DNA of 64,000 nt from Molanna angustata (taxonomy: Eukaryota > Arthropoda > Insecta > Trichoptera > Molannidae). This document shows, piece by piece, positions 18,776 to 28,480 of this stretch. The notes below the pieces were generated by a model, which was given only the letters and a program-made list of their open reading frames with translations, had not been told where the DNA came from and searched no databases. The stretch lies in contig OY754979.1 of the NCBI GenBank assembly GCA_963576475.1, positions 29,715,578 to 29,779,577 of the forward strand, written 5' to 3'. The first letter of the stretch is position 1. Each line of letters begins with the position of its first letter. Both the position numbers and the translations under genes were made by a program.

Positions 18776-21358
18776 AATATAGTGGTGCACTATAGGAGGA
18801 CGATGTACCGTAGTGTAGTGTAATGTATATTGCAGTTTAACAAGGGTTCTCCACCCACCACACCACACCACACCACACCACAATATAGTGGTGCACTATA
18901 GGAGGACGATGTAGCGTAGTGTAGTGTAATGTATATTGCAGTTTAACAAGGGTTCTCCACCCACCACACCACACCACACCACACCACAATATAGTGGTGC
19001 ACTATAGGAGGACGATGTAGCGTAGTGTAGTGTAATGTATATTGCAGTTTAACAAGGGTTCTCCACCCACCACACCACACCACACCACACCACAATATAG
19101 TGGTGCACTATAGGAGGACGATGTAGCGTAGTGTAGTGTAATGTATATTGCAGTTTAACAAGGGTTCTCCACCCACCACACCACACCAATCCACAATATA
19201 GTGGTGCACTATAGGAGGACGATGTAGCGTAGTGTAGTGTAATGTATATTGCAGTTTAACAAGGGTTCTCCACCCACCACACCACACCACACCACACCAC
19301 AATATAGTGGTGCACTATAGGAGGACGATGTAGCGTAGTGTAGTGTAATGTATATTGCAGTTTAACAAGGGTTCTCCACCCACCACACCACACCACACCA
19401 CAATATAGTGGTGCACTATAGGAGGACGATGTAGCGTAGTGTAGTGTAATGTATATTGCAGTTTAACAAGGGTTCTCCACCCACCACACCACACCACACC
19501 ACACCACAATATAGTGGTGCACTATAGGAGGACGATGTAGCGTAGTGTAGTGTAATGTATATTGCAGTTTAACAAGGGTTCTCCACCCACCACACCACAC
19601 CACAATATAGTGGTGCACTATAGGAGGACGATGTAGCGTAGTGTAGTGTAATGTATATTGCAGTTTAACAAGGGTTCTCCACCCACCACACCACACCACA
19701 CCACAATATAGTGGTGCACTATAGGAGGACGATGTAGCGTAGTGTAGTGTAATGTATATTGCAGTTTAACAAGGGTTCTCCACCCACCACACCACACCAC
19801 AATATAGTGGTGCACTATAGGAGGACGATGTAGCGTAGTGTAGTGTAATGTATATTGCAGTTTAACAAGGGTTCTCCACCCACCACATCACACCACACCA
19901 CACCACAATATAGTGGTGCACTATAGGAGGACGATGTAGCGTAGTGTAGTGTAATGTATATTGCAGTTTAACAAGGGTTCTCCACCCACCACACCACACC
20001 ACACCACACCACAATATAGTGGTGCACTATAGGAGGACGATGTACCGTAGTGTAGTGTAATGTATATTGCAGTTTAACAAGGGTTCTCCACCCACCACAC
20101 CACACCACACCACACCACAATATAGTGGTGCACTATAGGAGGACGATGTAGCGTAGTGTAGTGTAATGTATATTGCAGTTTAACAAGGGTTCTCCACCCA
20201 CCACACCACACCACACCACACCACAATATAGTGGTGCACTATAGGAGGACGATGTAGCGTAGTGTAGTGTAATGTATATTGCAGTTTAACAAGGGTTCTC
20301 CACCCACCACACCACACCACACCACACCACAATATAGTGGTGCACTATAGGAGGACGATGTAGCGTAGTGTAGTGTAATGTATATTGCAGTTTAACAAGG
20401 GTTCTCCACCCACCACACCACACCAATCCACAATATAGTGGTGCACTATAGGAGGACGATGTAGCGTAGTGTAGTGTAATGTATATTGCAGTTTAACAAG
20501 GGTTCTCCACCCACCACACCACACCACACCACACCACAATATAGTGGTGCACTATAGGAGGACGATGTAGCGTAGTGTAGTGTAATGTATATTGCAGTTT
20601 AACAAGGGTTCTCCACCCACCACACCACACCACACCACAATATAGTGGTGCACTATAGGAGGACGATGTAGCGTAGTGTAGTGTAATGTATATTGCAGTT
20701 TAACAAGGGTTCTCCACCCACCACACCACACCACACCACACCACAATATAGTGGTGCACTATAGGAGGACGATGTAGCGTAGTGTAGTGTAATGTATATT
20801 GCAGTTTAACAAGGGTTCTCCACCCACCACACCACACCACAATATAGTGGTGCACTATAGGAGGACGATGTAGCGTAGTGTAGTGTAATGTATATTGCAG
20901 TTTAACAAGGGTTCTCCACCCACCACACCACACCACACCACAATATAGTGGTGCACTATAGGAGGACGATGTAGCGTAGTGTAGTGTAATGTATATTGCA
21001 GTTTAACAAGGGTTCTCCACCCACCACACCACACCACAATATAGTGGTGCACTATAGGAGGACGATGTAGCGTAGTGTAGTGTAATGTATATTGCAGTTT
21101 AACAAGGGTTCTCCACCCACCACATCACACCACACCACACCACAATATAGTGGTGCACTATAGGAGGACGATGTAGCGTAGTGTAGTGTAATGTATATTG
21201 CAGTTTAACAAGGGTTCTCCACCCACCACACCACACCACACCACACCACAATATAGTGGTGCACTATAGGAGGACGATGTACCGTAGTGTAGTGTAATGT
21301 ATATTGCAGTTTAACAAGGGTTCTCCACCCACCACACCACACCACACCACACCACACT
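18776..21358. repeat. Minisatellite of about 95-106 bp, 25 monomers in a 1,237-bp higher-order repeat
   Basis: Each monomer begins AATATAGTGGTGCACTATAG, then GTAGTGTAGTGTAATGTATA and CAAGGGTTCTCCACCCACCA, and ends in a variable (CCACA)n run. Marker variants recur at exactly 1,237 bp: GTACCG at about 18,807, 20,044 and 21,281; CACATCA at 19,884 and 21,121; CCAATCC at 19,186 and 20,423. That makes two full blocks of 12 monomers plus one. The open frames on the minus strand (HHYIVVWCGGWRTLV repeats) are a by-product of the repeat. Confidence 0.97.
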
Positions 21359-21810
21359 ACACCACCTGATTTATGACAGGAGCGGGGGTGGTTGGAATAT
21401 TAATGGTTTATGTCACAGGGGTGAAGTCAAATATCTACTTCTTGGAATATATTACCATACACTTGGAACTTCACCACAACATGTATATGTACTCACTCAG
21501 TTTGTTTGACTTATATGTATCTTACTCTGCATTTATTAATTGTATTACACATCTGTGTCGGAAAATAATGTTTATCATAAATTTATTTCTGATTATTAAC
21601 ACCGGACAATAATTCAGGATATACAAAATTTAAATAATAGTCTCACCCAGCATCAATTACATGCAAAGGTATATTATTACCATATTATATTTTATTTAGT
21701 ACATGGTGTAAGAAAGAGTGGCAAACCTGAAGAGTGAAAGACTAAAGATGGACCAAGACAATCCTAGAATGGAGACCACGTGAGGTCAGGAGAAGTAGAG
21801 GAAGACCATC

Positions 21811-22090
21811 TTTTTTTTTAACATGTCTACGTAGGGGACACCAGCTATTAGGAATTGGCTCCACTATTAGGAACTCATCCGAAGAAGCGCACTACGTGGC
21901 GTTGGGAGGGGTTTGCAATCTAGAAAAGAGTTTATTAATTCGGATTTTAAAAAGACCCAGGTTTTACGAAGGTGGAAACACGAATTCCGAACATCGTTCC
22001 ACAGTTGGGCTGCTGTATTAATAAAGGAGTTCAAGGAGCGACTTGTTCGTATATGTTGAAGGTCCACTGTGAACGGGTGCTGCGATTGAT
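21811..22090 (-). mobile_element. LINE B: 5'-truncated non-LTR retrotransposon end inside LINE A
   Basis: On the minus strand, codons at about 22,067-21,867 read SLNSFINTAAQLWNDVRN then CFHLRKTWVFLKSEL. This resembles the C-terminal 'FINRSAKLWNSLP..CF' motif of jockey/CR1-type reverse transcriptase proteins. A nine-T run at 21,811-21,819 is the poly(A) tail in reverse. Confidence 0.75.
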
Positions 22091-22172
22091 GATTAATGAC
22101 CTACGCGATGATTGATGCTATAAAAGAGTTGCTGGTGACTGGATGCAGAAGGCCTAGAACAGAGAAACCTGG

Positions 22173-22353
22173 GGGGGCAAGTCCTGTCAAACGGTGGAAT
22201 CAGAACACTCATGGTAACCCATATCATGGATATAATTATCATATGGAGTTCTATAACATATTACGATATTATAGAACTCCATATGATAATTATATCCATG
22301 ATATGGGTAGTCATAAGGGTTTTGATTTCACCGTTTGACAGGACTTGCTCCCC
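22173..22353. mobile_element. Foldback MITE (hairpin family 3), 181 bp, target duplication TGG
   Basis: The ends are GGGGGCAAGTCCTGTCAAAC and the complement ending GGACTTGCTCCCC. The arms pair almost to the centre through TATCATGGATATAATTATCA and ATGGAGTTCTATAA. TGG at 22,170-22,172 and 22,354-22,356 is a 3-bp target duplication, since excision restores the LINE A frame. Other copies are at 28,204-28,385 and 44,192-44,302. Confidence 0.9.
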
Positions 22354-22576
22354 TGGAGAGATATGAGGGAGGCCTATGTCCAGCAATGGACAGAGACGGC
22401 TGAATTCAGGTGAATGTGTAAGAAAGAATAAATGTGACTGGTATATTAAGAATTTTTATAATTTGCAAGAATATTATAAATGGCTAAATAATGTACATAT
22501 ACATATTTTTTTCTTTCTATATGCACACAAATAAATCACATCCTAAATCAATTCTGTTTTTGCACGAGACTTGAGA

Positions 22577-22577
<1 letters not shown>

Positions 22578-22610
<33 letters not shown>
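22578..22610. repeat. (CA)n microsatellite
   Basis: About 16 uninterrupted CA units followed by TAACATTTTC. Similar shorter tracts are at about 671-700 and 54,902-54,924. Confidence 0.9.
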
Positions 22611-22650
22611 CATTTTCATCCTTTTATTTCTTTAGATTATTTATATTCCA

Positions 22651-22867
22651 TCATCGTGGTAGAGTTAGTAAGCCTTTTGGTTTCTGTGTTAGCGTCTTAG
22701 ATTCAATCACCATCAGAGAAGATAGTTTTTGTGACAAGTACCTACATATGTACATATACATCCTCGTACATTCTCTTAACTAAGCATAAATGCTTATGCT
22801 ATAGGTGGACGAAATCGGCCTTGAGAAGATATATTTTGAATCATTTCTCATGTAAATCTTATATTGC
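22651..22867 (+). mobile_element. Degenerate SINE family 1 copy
   Basis: CATCGTGGTAGAGTTAGTAA, GCCTTTTGGTTTCTGTG and AGATTCAATCACCATCAGAG follow the SINE head with many changes. TCATTTCTCATGTAAATCTT at about 22,839 matches the body. An unrelated stretch separates the two. It ends just left of the pogo-like element. Confidence 0.6.
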
Positions 22868-23417
22868 TGTTATGTCAAGTATTATTTTTATTAAATAGGT
22901 ATAGGGTGACTATGCTAGTAGTCGGCCAGTTAACTATCACCCACATTTAAATATTTCGTAAAAAAGTTACTAAAAACATATGAACTAACTCGTGCCAGTG
23001 TTTAGGATTAGAATTGTATGATATTTTGAAATGAATAAAATAAAAAACGGAAATTCTTCAAGAAAAATAATAATTATCAATTAATTAAAAATTATTTAAA
23101 TATCTAGTAGTCGGCCAAGTGCGAATTGATAATCGGCCATTAATGCTCCAGTAGTCGTCCATTGAGATCAAGTGGAGAAATAATTGACATGGAGGTATTT
23201 AAATGAAAGAAAACAATCAATAAAACTATTTACTACACCAAAAAATTAAACAAATAACATTATAATAACCATTTTAAACAAAAAAATAAAAAAAACTTAC
23301 TTCTATAAGAAGTTAAAGGTGACCACGGTTGTCACTAAACGGCGCTTTATAAATTGTCCTGGTGGAATCAATGGTTATAATCAGTTTTAAAGTAAATATT
23401 TATGGTGAATATCAAAT

Positions 23418-26186
23418 TTAAAGACCTCGACCGTACACATTAGGTTCAGAAAGACGTCCTACAACATCACGTGGAGAAAATGGATATACATCCTCTATTT
23501 GAGGGTAACCATACACAAAACCAGAAAATTGACTGGATTCTTTTGGCCGTAAAAACGACGCTTCCAATTTACCATCTTCTTTTTCTGATGGACCTTTAAC
23601 TTCCGCAATCCAAAACCGTTTCTTGTCTCCACCTTCAATGTCTAAGGCCACTAACACCCAATCGTTTTTTTTTAATAATTCGGACAAGGAAAATGGTTTT
23701 AAATAAGGGAACGAACGACCAAATTTTCGTATAAGACCGGTCAATTCCGTTCTATTTTCGACCGACATAAGTGGCAGTTCTGGAACGGTAGTTCGTGGCT
23801 TATTCTTTTTATTTTTTTTAGCAATCCCAACTTTGGTCTTTTTTAATGCCTTGTCTTTTTTTGCATTTTTTATTTTTTCTCTCTCTTCTTTTCGTATCAT
23901 TTTATTCAATTCTATTTTATTTTTCTCATCTTCCTTTTTCAAATAATATTTTCTCCAAGCTAAACTTGATATAGCACTCGGTGCTTTTTCTTTACGGATT
24001 TTATTACTTTTTTCTATAGGTTTTGGATAAAACAGATGATCCTGAAACGGTGAAATCTGTTGCGTTACGTTAGAAGGTGCTGATATTGTAGGTTGAATAT
24101 TGTTTTCCAACGAATCTTCCACTAAAGTTGGGTAACTCGATGTACTTGGTTGAGAGAGATCTGAAGAAATCATTAATTCCGTTGGGAGATTATTTTGTTC
24201 GACGATATGCACAGGTGTTGATGTTTTAGATTGAACATTGTTTCCCAACGAATTTTCCAATAAAGTTGGGGAACTTGATGTACTTGGTTGGGAGATGTAT
24301 GAAGAAATCATTGTTTCCATTGGGAGATCATTTTGCTCGACGATATGCACAGGTGCTGAAGTTGTAGGTTGAATACTGTTTCCCAAAGAATCTTCCAATA
24401 AAGTCGGGAAACTTGATGTAGTTGGTTGGGAGAGATCTGAAGAAATCATTATTTCAATTGGAGGATTATTTTGTTCGACGATGTGTACGGGTGTTAGATG
24501 CTGAGTGTTTCTTTCCAATGAGTCATCATATAAAGTTGGGAAACTTGATGAACTTGGTTGGGAGATGTCTGAAGAAATAGTTGCTGGATTTATTATCACT
24601 ACATCGTCGTTACACCAATCTTGAGAGCCGTATTGCATGTAAGATAATGATACTAAATCTGATGTATTGTTTTTAAATAACGATGTTAACTCGGTTTCAT
24701 TTATTGAAAGATTAATCAATTGCTGTTCGTCTTGTGATATTTGAGTAGTAATAGTAGTTTGAGAACTGTGAATATGAGGTATTTGTGATTGCTCTCTAAT
24801 TATCAGGGCCTCCAATTTTTTATAATCAAAGCCTTCTGAAATTATTTTATTTTTCAAGTAGAGTAATGTCTTCAGTACTGTTTCAAAATCTTGTTTTAGA
24901 GGAATATTTTCCACTTGTGGTTCTTTTGATGGCGTGTTAATGTCTTCTGATCTATTCTGAATGCACTTAGAGTAATCCACAGCATTTGGATCCAAAGGAT
25001 ATAGTCCACATTTTTTGAATCCATTTTTTATTGCTGGTAATAATGATATCGATTCTAATGTGGATTTTAACAGTGGTGAAAACGTGGATTTAGTTAACAC
25101 TGAATTTATATTTTGAGGCTCGCTTAGCCAAGCCCGTACTGTAGCCTTCCAGCCAGTTTTTAGTGGTTTAAATACACTAACATCTGCTGGCTGCATAATG
25201 TGTGTTGTGTTTGGAGGTAAGGCGTACAAAATTATTCCATTTTCATTACAAAAATTGCTAAGCTCCATCGTTAAATGCGACTTGTGTCCATCAACAAATA
25301 ATATGACAGGTTTTTTAATATTATTTTCGGCTATGTATGATGATACGCAATTTGCCACATACTCATAAAATAGTTCACTTTTCATCCAACCACTTTCACT
25401 CTTTCCCAATATCCAATTTGGAGGCATGCTCTCTACCACAGTGCGTGGAGGTTTGATAAAGGGAAAAACTACCATTGGTGGCAAGGTTTTACCCGATGCA
25501 CTAAAAACAAGTAAAACTGTTATTGTTTCTTTTTCATTGCCCATTTTCACATCGTAAATATTCCTCCACCCTTTTGGTGCAATCACTTTTCCTGATTTTG
25601 GGCACATAGAAAAACTAGTCTCATCTCCATTCATTACTCTTTCCGGATCTGAAAAAATATCTTCAGCTCCAATATTAGCTAAATATTCTGTAAGTTCACG
25701 GAACCATTTTCTTATGAACTCCTCTGTTACTGAAGCCCTACCTTTCGTCAAAGATTCTGGTGTTCTCATAACCAGTTGTGGATGTCGTCTTAAAAATTGT
25801 GTGTACCATTTTTGCCCAGGTCTTCCATCTTTAAATGGAGTCAATCTATTTGAAGATTTTACAATTCGTTGAACGGAATCAAGTAAATCATCCATTTTTC
25901 GAGGAAACCCACTTTTATCCAGTTCGTCCAGCCATTTAACCAAATTTCCTTCTTCTTCGTTTGTTAAATATGGACAAGGACCCATTCTTCTTTCACCACT
26001 AGAAAGACTGACTCTTCCATTTAAACGATCTTGTATCGAACTCCTGGGTATTCCAAATCTTCTGCTTGCTTCTCTAACACCTATATCATCATTTTTTATC
26101 AATTGTAATGCAGTTTCCATTGCAGAAATACTGTATTTATGATATCCGCAACGTTTACCATCTTCTTTTTTATTTTTATTTGACAT
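23418..26186 (-). CDS. Pogo/Tigger-like transposase with C-terminal extra module
   Basis: It encodes a 922-residue DDE transposase with no internal stop. Residues 20-58 form a Psq-type helix-turn-helix (REASRRFGIPRSSIQDRL). Residues 73-140 fit the CENP-B-type DNA-binding domain (GQKWYTQFLRRHPQLVMRTP). The DDE domain has D188 (NGDETSF), D299 (LFVDGHKSH) and D335 (QPADVSVF), a DD35D spacing. About 537-700 holds four repeats of 44-47 residues around 'ISSDLSQP.TSS.PTL' and 'PVHIVEQN'. A Lys-rich stretch follows at 727-798. Residues 841-922 form a compact module (NDWVLVAL, KRFWIAEV, FVYGYPQIEDVYPF) resembling small beta-barrel tails of other insect transposon proteins; its role is unknown. The start is the first ATG after stops. 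Intactness suggests a young insertion. Confidence 0.92.
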   Translation of the reverse strand: MSNKNKKEDGKRCGYHKYSISAMETALQLIKNDDIGVREASRRFGIPRSSIQDRLNGRVSLSSGERRMGPCPYLTNEEEGNLVKWLDELDKSGFPRKMDDLLDSVQRIVKSSNRLTPFKDGRPGQKWYTQFLRRHPQLVMRTPESLTKGRASVTEEFIRKWFRELTEYLANIGAEDIFSDPERVMNGDETSFSMCPKSGKVIAPKGWRNIYDVKMGNEKETITVLLVFSASGKTLPPMVVFPFIKPPRTVVESMPPNWILGKSESGWMKSELFYEYVANCVSSYIAENNIKKPVILFVDGHKSHLTMELSNFCNENGIILYALPPNTTHIMQPADVSVFKPLKTGWKATVRAWLSEPQNINSVLTKSTFSPLLKSTLESISLLPAIKNGFKKCGLYPLDPNAVDYSKCIQNRSEDINTPSKEPQVENIPLKQDFETVLKTLLYLKNKIISEGFDYKKLEALIIREQSQIPHIHSSQTTITTQISQDEQQLINLSINETELTSLFKNNTSDLVSLSYMQYGSQDWCNDDVVIINPATISSDISQPSSSSFPTLYDDSLERNTQHLTPVHIVEQNNPPIEIMISSDLSQPTTSSFPTLLEDSLGNSIQPTTSAPVHIVEQNDLPMETMISSYISQPSTSSSPTLLENSLGNNVQSKTSTPVHIVEQNNLPTELMISSDLSQPSTSSYPTLVEDSLENNIQPTISAPSNVTQQISPFQDHLFYPKPIEKSNKIRKEKAPSAISSLAWRKYYLKKEDEKNKIELNKMIRKEEREKIKNAKKDKALKKTKVGIAKKNKKNKPRTTVPELPLMSVENRTELTGLIRKFGRSFPYLKPFSLSELLKKNDWVLVALDIEGGDKKRFWIAEVKGPSEKEDGKLEASFLRPKESSQFSGFVYGYPQIEDVYPFSPRDVVGRLSEPNVYGRGL

Positions 26187-26414
26187 TTTACTTTAATTAG
26201 GTATGTGATGAAATCTGAAAGAACAAAAATAATAGAAGTAGGTACAGTGTTTAAAGAGTATAATACAACCATGTTGAAAATTATGTGTAAGAGGGAACAA
26301 TACTATAATAACCAAAAATAGATAATGTGTTATTTATCAAATTAGGAAGAGGTAAATATACCTACAAAATAACAATTTAGTTTTAGAAAAGGATATGGAA
26401 TAATAAAAAAAGTA

Positions 26415-27000
26415 ATGGCCGAACACTGGAAATATTATAAATTTAAAAAAATAATAATACGCCAGTGTTCGGCCATTTTGATTAGTAGTGGCCGAACACT
26501 GGTTATATTGATGTAATATTATTAAACCTTTAATACTTTTATGAGTACTTGACGATTCCCGCTAAAATCTAGTGGTCGGCCCCCACGGCCGACCACTAGA
26601 TTTTAGTATGCAGCTGTAGCCAGTATTCGGCCACTGAAAATAACTTATTAAAATAAAAAAAAAACTAACTGATTGATTACTTACGTGTTATATATATGTA
26701 TCCAATAAGATTAGTAAATAATAAATTGTGGTTAAGTTGATAACTGAACAAAAAACTCAATTTTAATATGCACCGTCTACAAGCAAACCGTCACTCAAAA
26801 TACTGTCGATTCAACTGGCCTGTGATTGGTCAATCCTTGCTCATGCAGTATTCGCGTGATTTTGTTGCAACCAATAAGAACCACGTTAGAAATACTATGG
26901 AATAATAAAACGTTCTTTGCTATGACACATTTTCGTTTGTTGAGATGTTTCTAATAAAAATGTGTTGAGTGGCCGACTACTAGGGGGTGGCCGACGACTG
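26415..27000. promoter_or_regulatory. Cluster of GGCCGA motifs upstream of the transposase
   Basis: Sites include GTGGCCGAACACTGG (26,490), its complement near 26,462, GGCCGACCACTAG in a perfect 20-bp-arm palindrome (26,562-26,606, loop CCCAC), TATTCGGCCACT (26,626) and GTGGCCGACTACTAG (26,970). They share the sequence of the terminal repeats and lie in the 5' region of the transposase gene. They are likely transposase-binding and possibly self-regulatory sites, by analogy with sub-terminal repeats in related elements. Confidence 0.6.
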
Positions 27001-27465
27001 GCATACTCACCCTATATTGAGTCCTTACATAGATACCTTATATAAAATTTAAAAGTATTTGTGTGTATACATAGGTATTAAATACTCTTATGGTTGTGTG
27101 AGCTATTTTTATTCAACTGTGTCCAATAACGCAAATTGGATATGTCGGAATGCAAAAATAAAACAAAAAGTATTTGATTTATTCACTATTGTGAATCTCG
27201 CGGCGAAAAAAAATGAGGCGCGAAATCCCCCAGAGTCACCCCTGTGACACTCCCTTGGTTGTGCTCCAAAATTGTTGGCAGTTCAAAAATGCAATTTCAT
27301 CCCTTGTCAAAGGAACGAGACAGACAGAGAGAAAGAGAGAGAGAGAGCCTATACATGTTTGATGTATTATTTGTATCAAACAAGGATTGACACATTACAT
27401 ATGAGTATTTATGTATGTGTCTGGAACGTGATTTTGTTTTTATTACTCTTTTATGCATATCATAA

Positions 27466-27597
27466 AATACGAGACTGGCGTGTGGGTATACACGCATGTG
27501 TATACCCACACGCCAGCTTCCTTTTATAAGGTAATGCAAACTCGCACACCTGTCGCTGGTTACCCTATATTGTGGTATATGCCGTGAAAATATGAAT
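27466..27597 (+). repeat. Dispersed 130-bp repeat with perfect 19-bp hairpin
   Basis: Arms 27,475-27,493 (CTGGCGTGTGGGTATACAC) and 27,498-27,516 are exact complements around GCAT. TATAAGGTAATGC, CACACCTGTCGCTGGTTACC and GTGGTATATGCCGTGA follow. Relatives are at 50,378-50,482 (+), 15,383-15,463 (-) and 27,838-27,902 (-). Confidence 0.8.
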
Positions 27598-27837
27598 TAA
27601 TGAATGAAATTTGATGATTTATCAATTTTTTTTTTGTTCTCACTGTTCAATGGATTTAAGAAAATTTACTTATATAAGTAAAATTACTGTAACTGCAGGC
27701 TAGTTTATGTACATTGCGCGCTTGTGTAACGTTTACCAATTAGGTACCTACGTATTTTATCAACTTTCCTTAGCCATCAAAATTATAAAAAGGTCCCTTA
27801 TCGATCCTACGTTTTTATAATATATTATTCATTCATA

Positions 27838-27902
27838 TATACCATAACGGCAAATCCCACATTATGGGGTAGCCAGCTTCAGGGATGCGGGTGTCTGTTA
27901 GA
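27838..27902 (-). repeat. Dispersed 130-bp repeat, antisense fragment
   Basis: CATAACGGCAAATCCCACAT, ATGGGGTAGCCAGCTTC and GATGCGGGTGT correspond to the complement of the unit 240 bp to the left, so the two copies face each other. Confidence 0.6.
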
Positions 27903-28112
27903 TAAAATGAAGCACGAGACATGCTCATGCTTTATTATTATTATATCAATGTCACCAATTTAGAAAATGCGTAAAAAAACTGTGCAGTGGAAAGAACTGT
28001 AATTTTACTATGGGCAGGTTCTACCGCCACATAGATGTCACTACTGAATAGCTCCAGAAATATTTGGTTCTATTTTTGTACCAATTATTTTTCATCAATA
28101 TTTATACAATAT

Positions 28113-28480
28113 AGCCGACTGCCTTGGCACAGTTGGTAAGCCGTTTCGATTATGTGCGGGCATCCTGGGTTCGATATTTAAATTGGTTTCTCACGCAAAT
28201 ATTGGGGGCCAGTCTGGTCAGCCGGCGGAATCAAAACCATCCACTTTTATCTATATCATGGATATAGTTATCTTATGGAGTTCTATAACATCTTAAGATA
28301 TTATAGAACTCCATATGATAATTATATCCATGATATAGGTAAACATGGATGGTTTTGTTTCCGCCTGTTGACCAGACTTGCCCCCATTGCTTCTCTGATC
28401 TGGAGACACTGGTTAGTTGGAAGAAATTGTCATATGACAATATACTCATCACATGCACAGGATCCAAGGAAGTCTTTATC
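28113..28480 (+). mobile_element. SINE family 1 copy split by a MITE
   Basis: The head (28,113-28,203) has GCCTTGGCACAGTTGGTAAG and CTGGGTTCGAT. The body resumes at 28,386 with ATTGCTTCTCTGATCTGGAG and ACTGGTTAGTTGGAAGAAAT. The intact copy at 2,791 reads CGCAAATATTGCTTCTCTGG without interruption, which gives the empty site. Confidence 0.9.
28204..28385. mobile_element. Foldback MITE (hairpin family 3), 182 bp, target duplication ATT
   Basis: The ends are GGGGGCCAGTCTGGTCAGCC and the complement ending GACCAGACTTGCCCCC. ATT at 28,201-28,203 and 28,386-28,388 is duplicated, and the SINE at 2,791 shows a single ATT at that place. The centre TATAGAACTCCATATGATAA is nearly identical to the copy at 22,173-22,353. 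Confidence 0.95.

Larger units (their letters stand above)
21714..22410 (+). mobile_element. LINE A: C-terminal piece of an RTE-like element, broken by two insertions
   Basis: Part 1 (to 21,810) reads RWTKTILEWRP then RSRGRP. Part 2 (about 22,092-22,172) reads KRVAGDWMQKA, one stop, NRET. Part 3 (22,354 on) reads RDMREAYVQQWTETAE. These are in the order of RTE-type C-termini. A minus-strand LINE lies between parts 1 and 2, and a foldback MITE between parts 2 and 3. It is a pseudogene copy. Confidence 0.8.
22902..27014 (-). mobile_element. Pogo/Tigger-like DNA transposon, apparently complete
   Basis: The terminal inverted repeats are TAGGGTGACTATGCTAGTAG on the left and its complement (3 mismatches over about 26 bp, continuing into GTCGGCC) on the right. 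TA flanks both ends (22,900-22,901 and 27,015-27,016), the normal target of this superfamily. The 4.1-kb body holds one intact transposase on the minus strand. Both flanks carry many GGCCGA motifs: three sub-terminal sites at 23,105-23,165 and about seven at 26,415-27,000. Confidence 0.9.

Noticed and set aside
18701..21052. Repeated 64-78 codon frames on the minus strand (HHYIVVWCGGWRTLV)
   Set aside because: They are translations of the 100-bp minisatellite and appear once per unit or unit pair. No promoter, splice site or domain supports them.
22902..27014. Domesticated host gene in place of a transposon
   Set aside because: Matching terminal repeats, TA flanks and sub-terminal motifs are still present, so a mobile element is the simpler reading.
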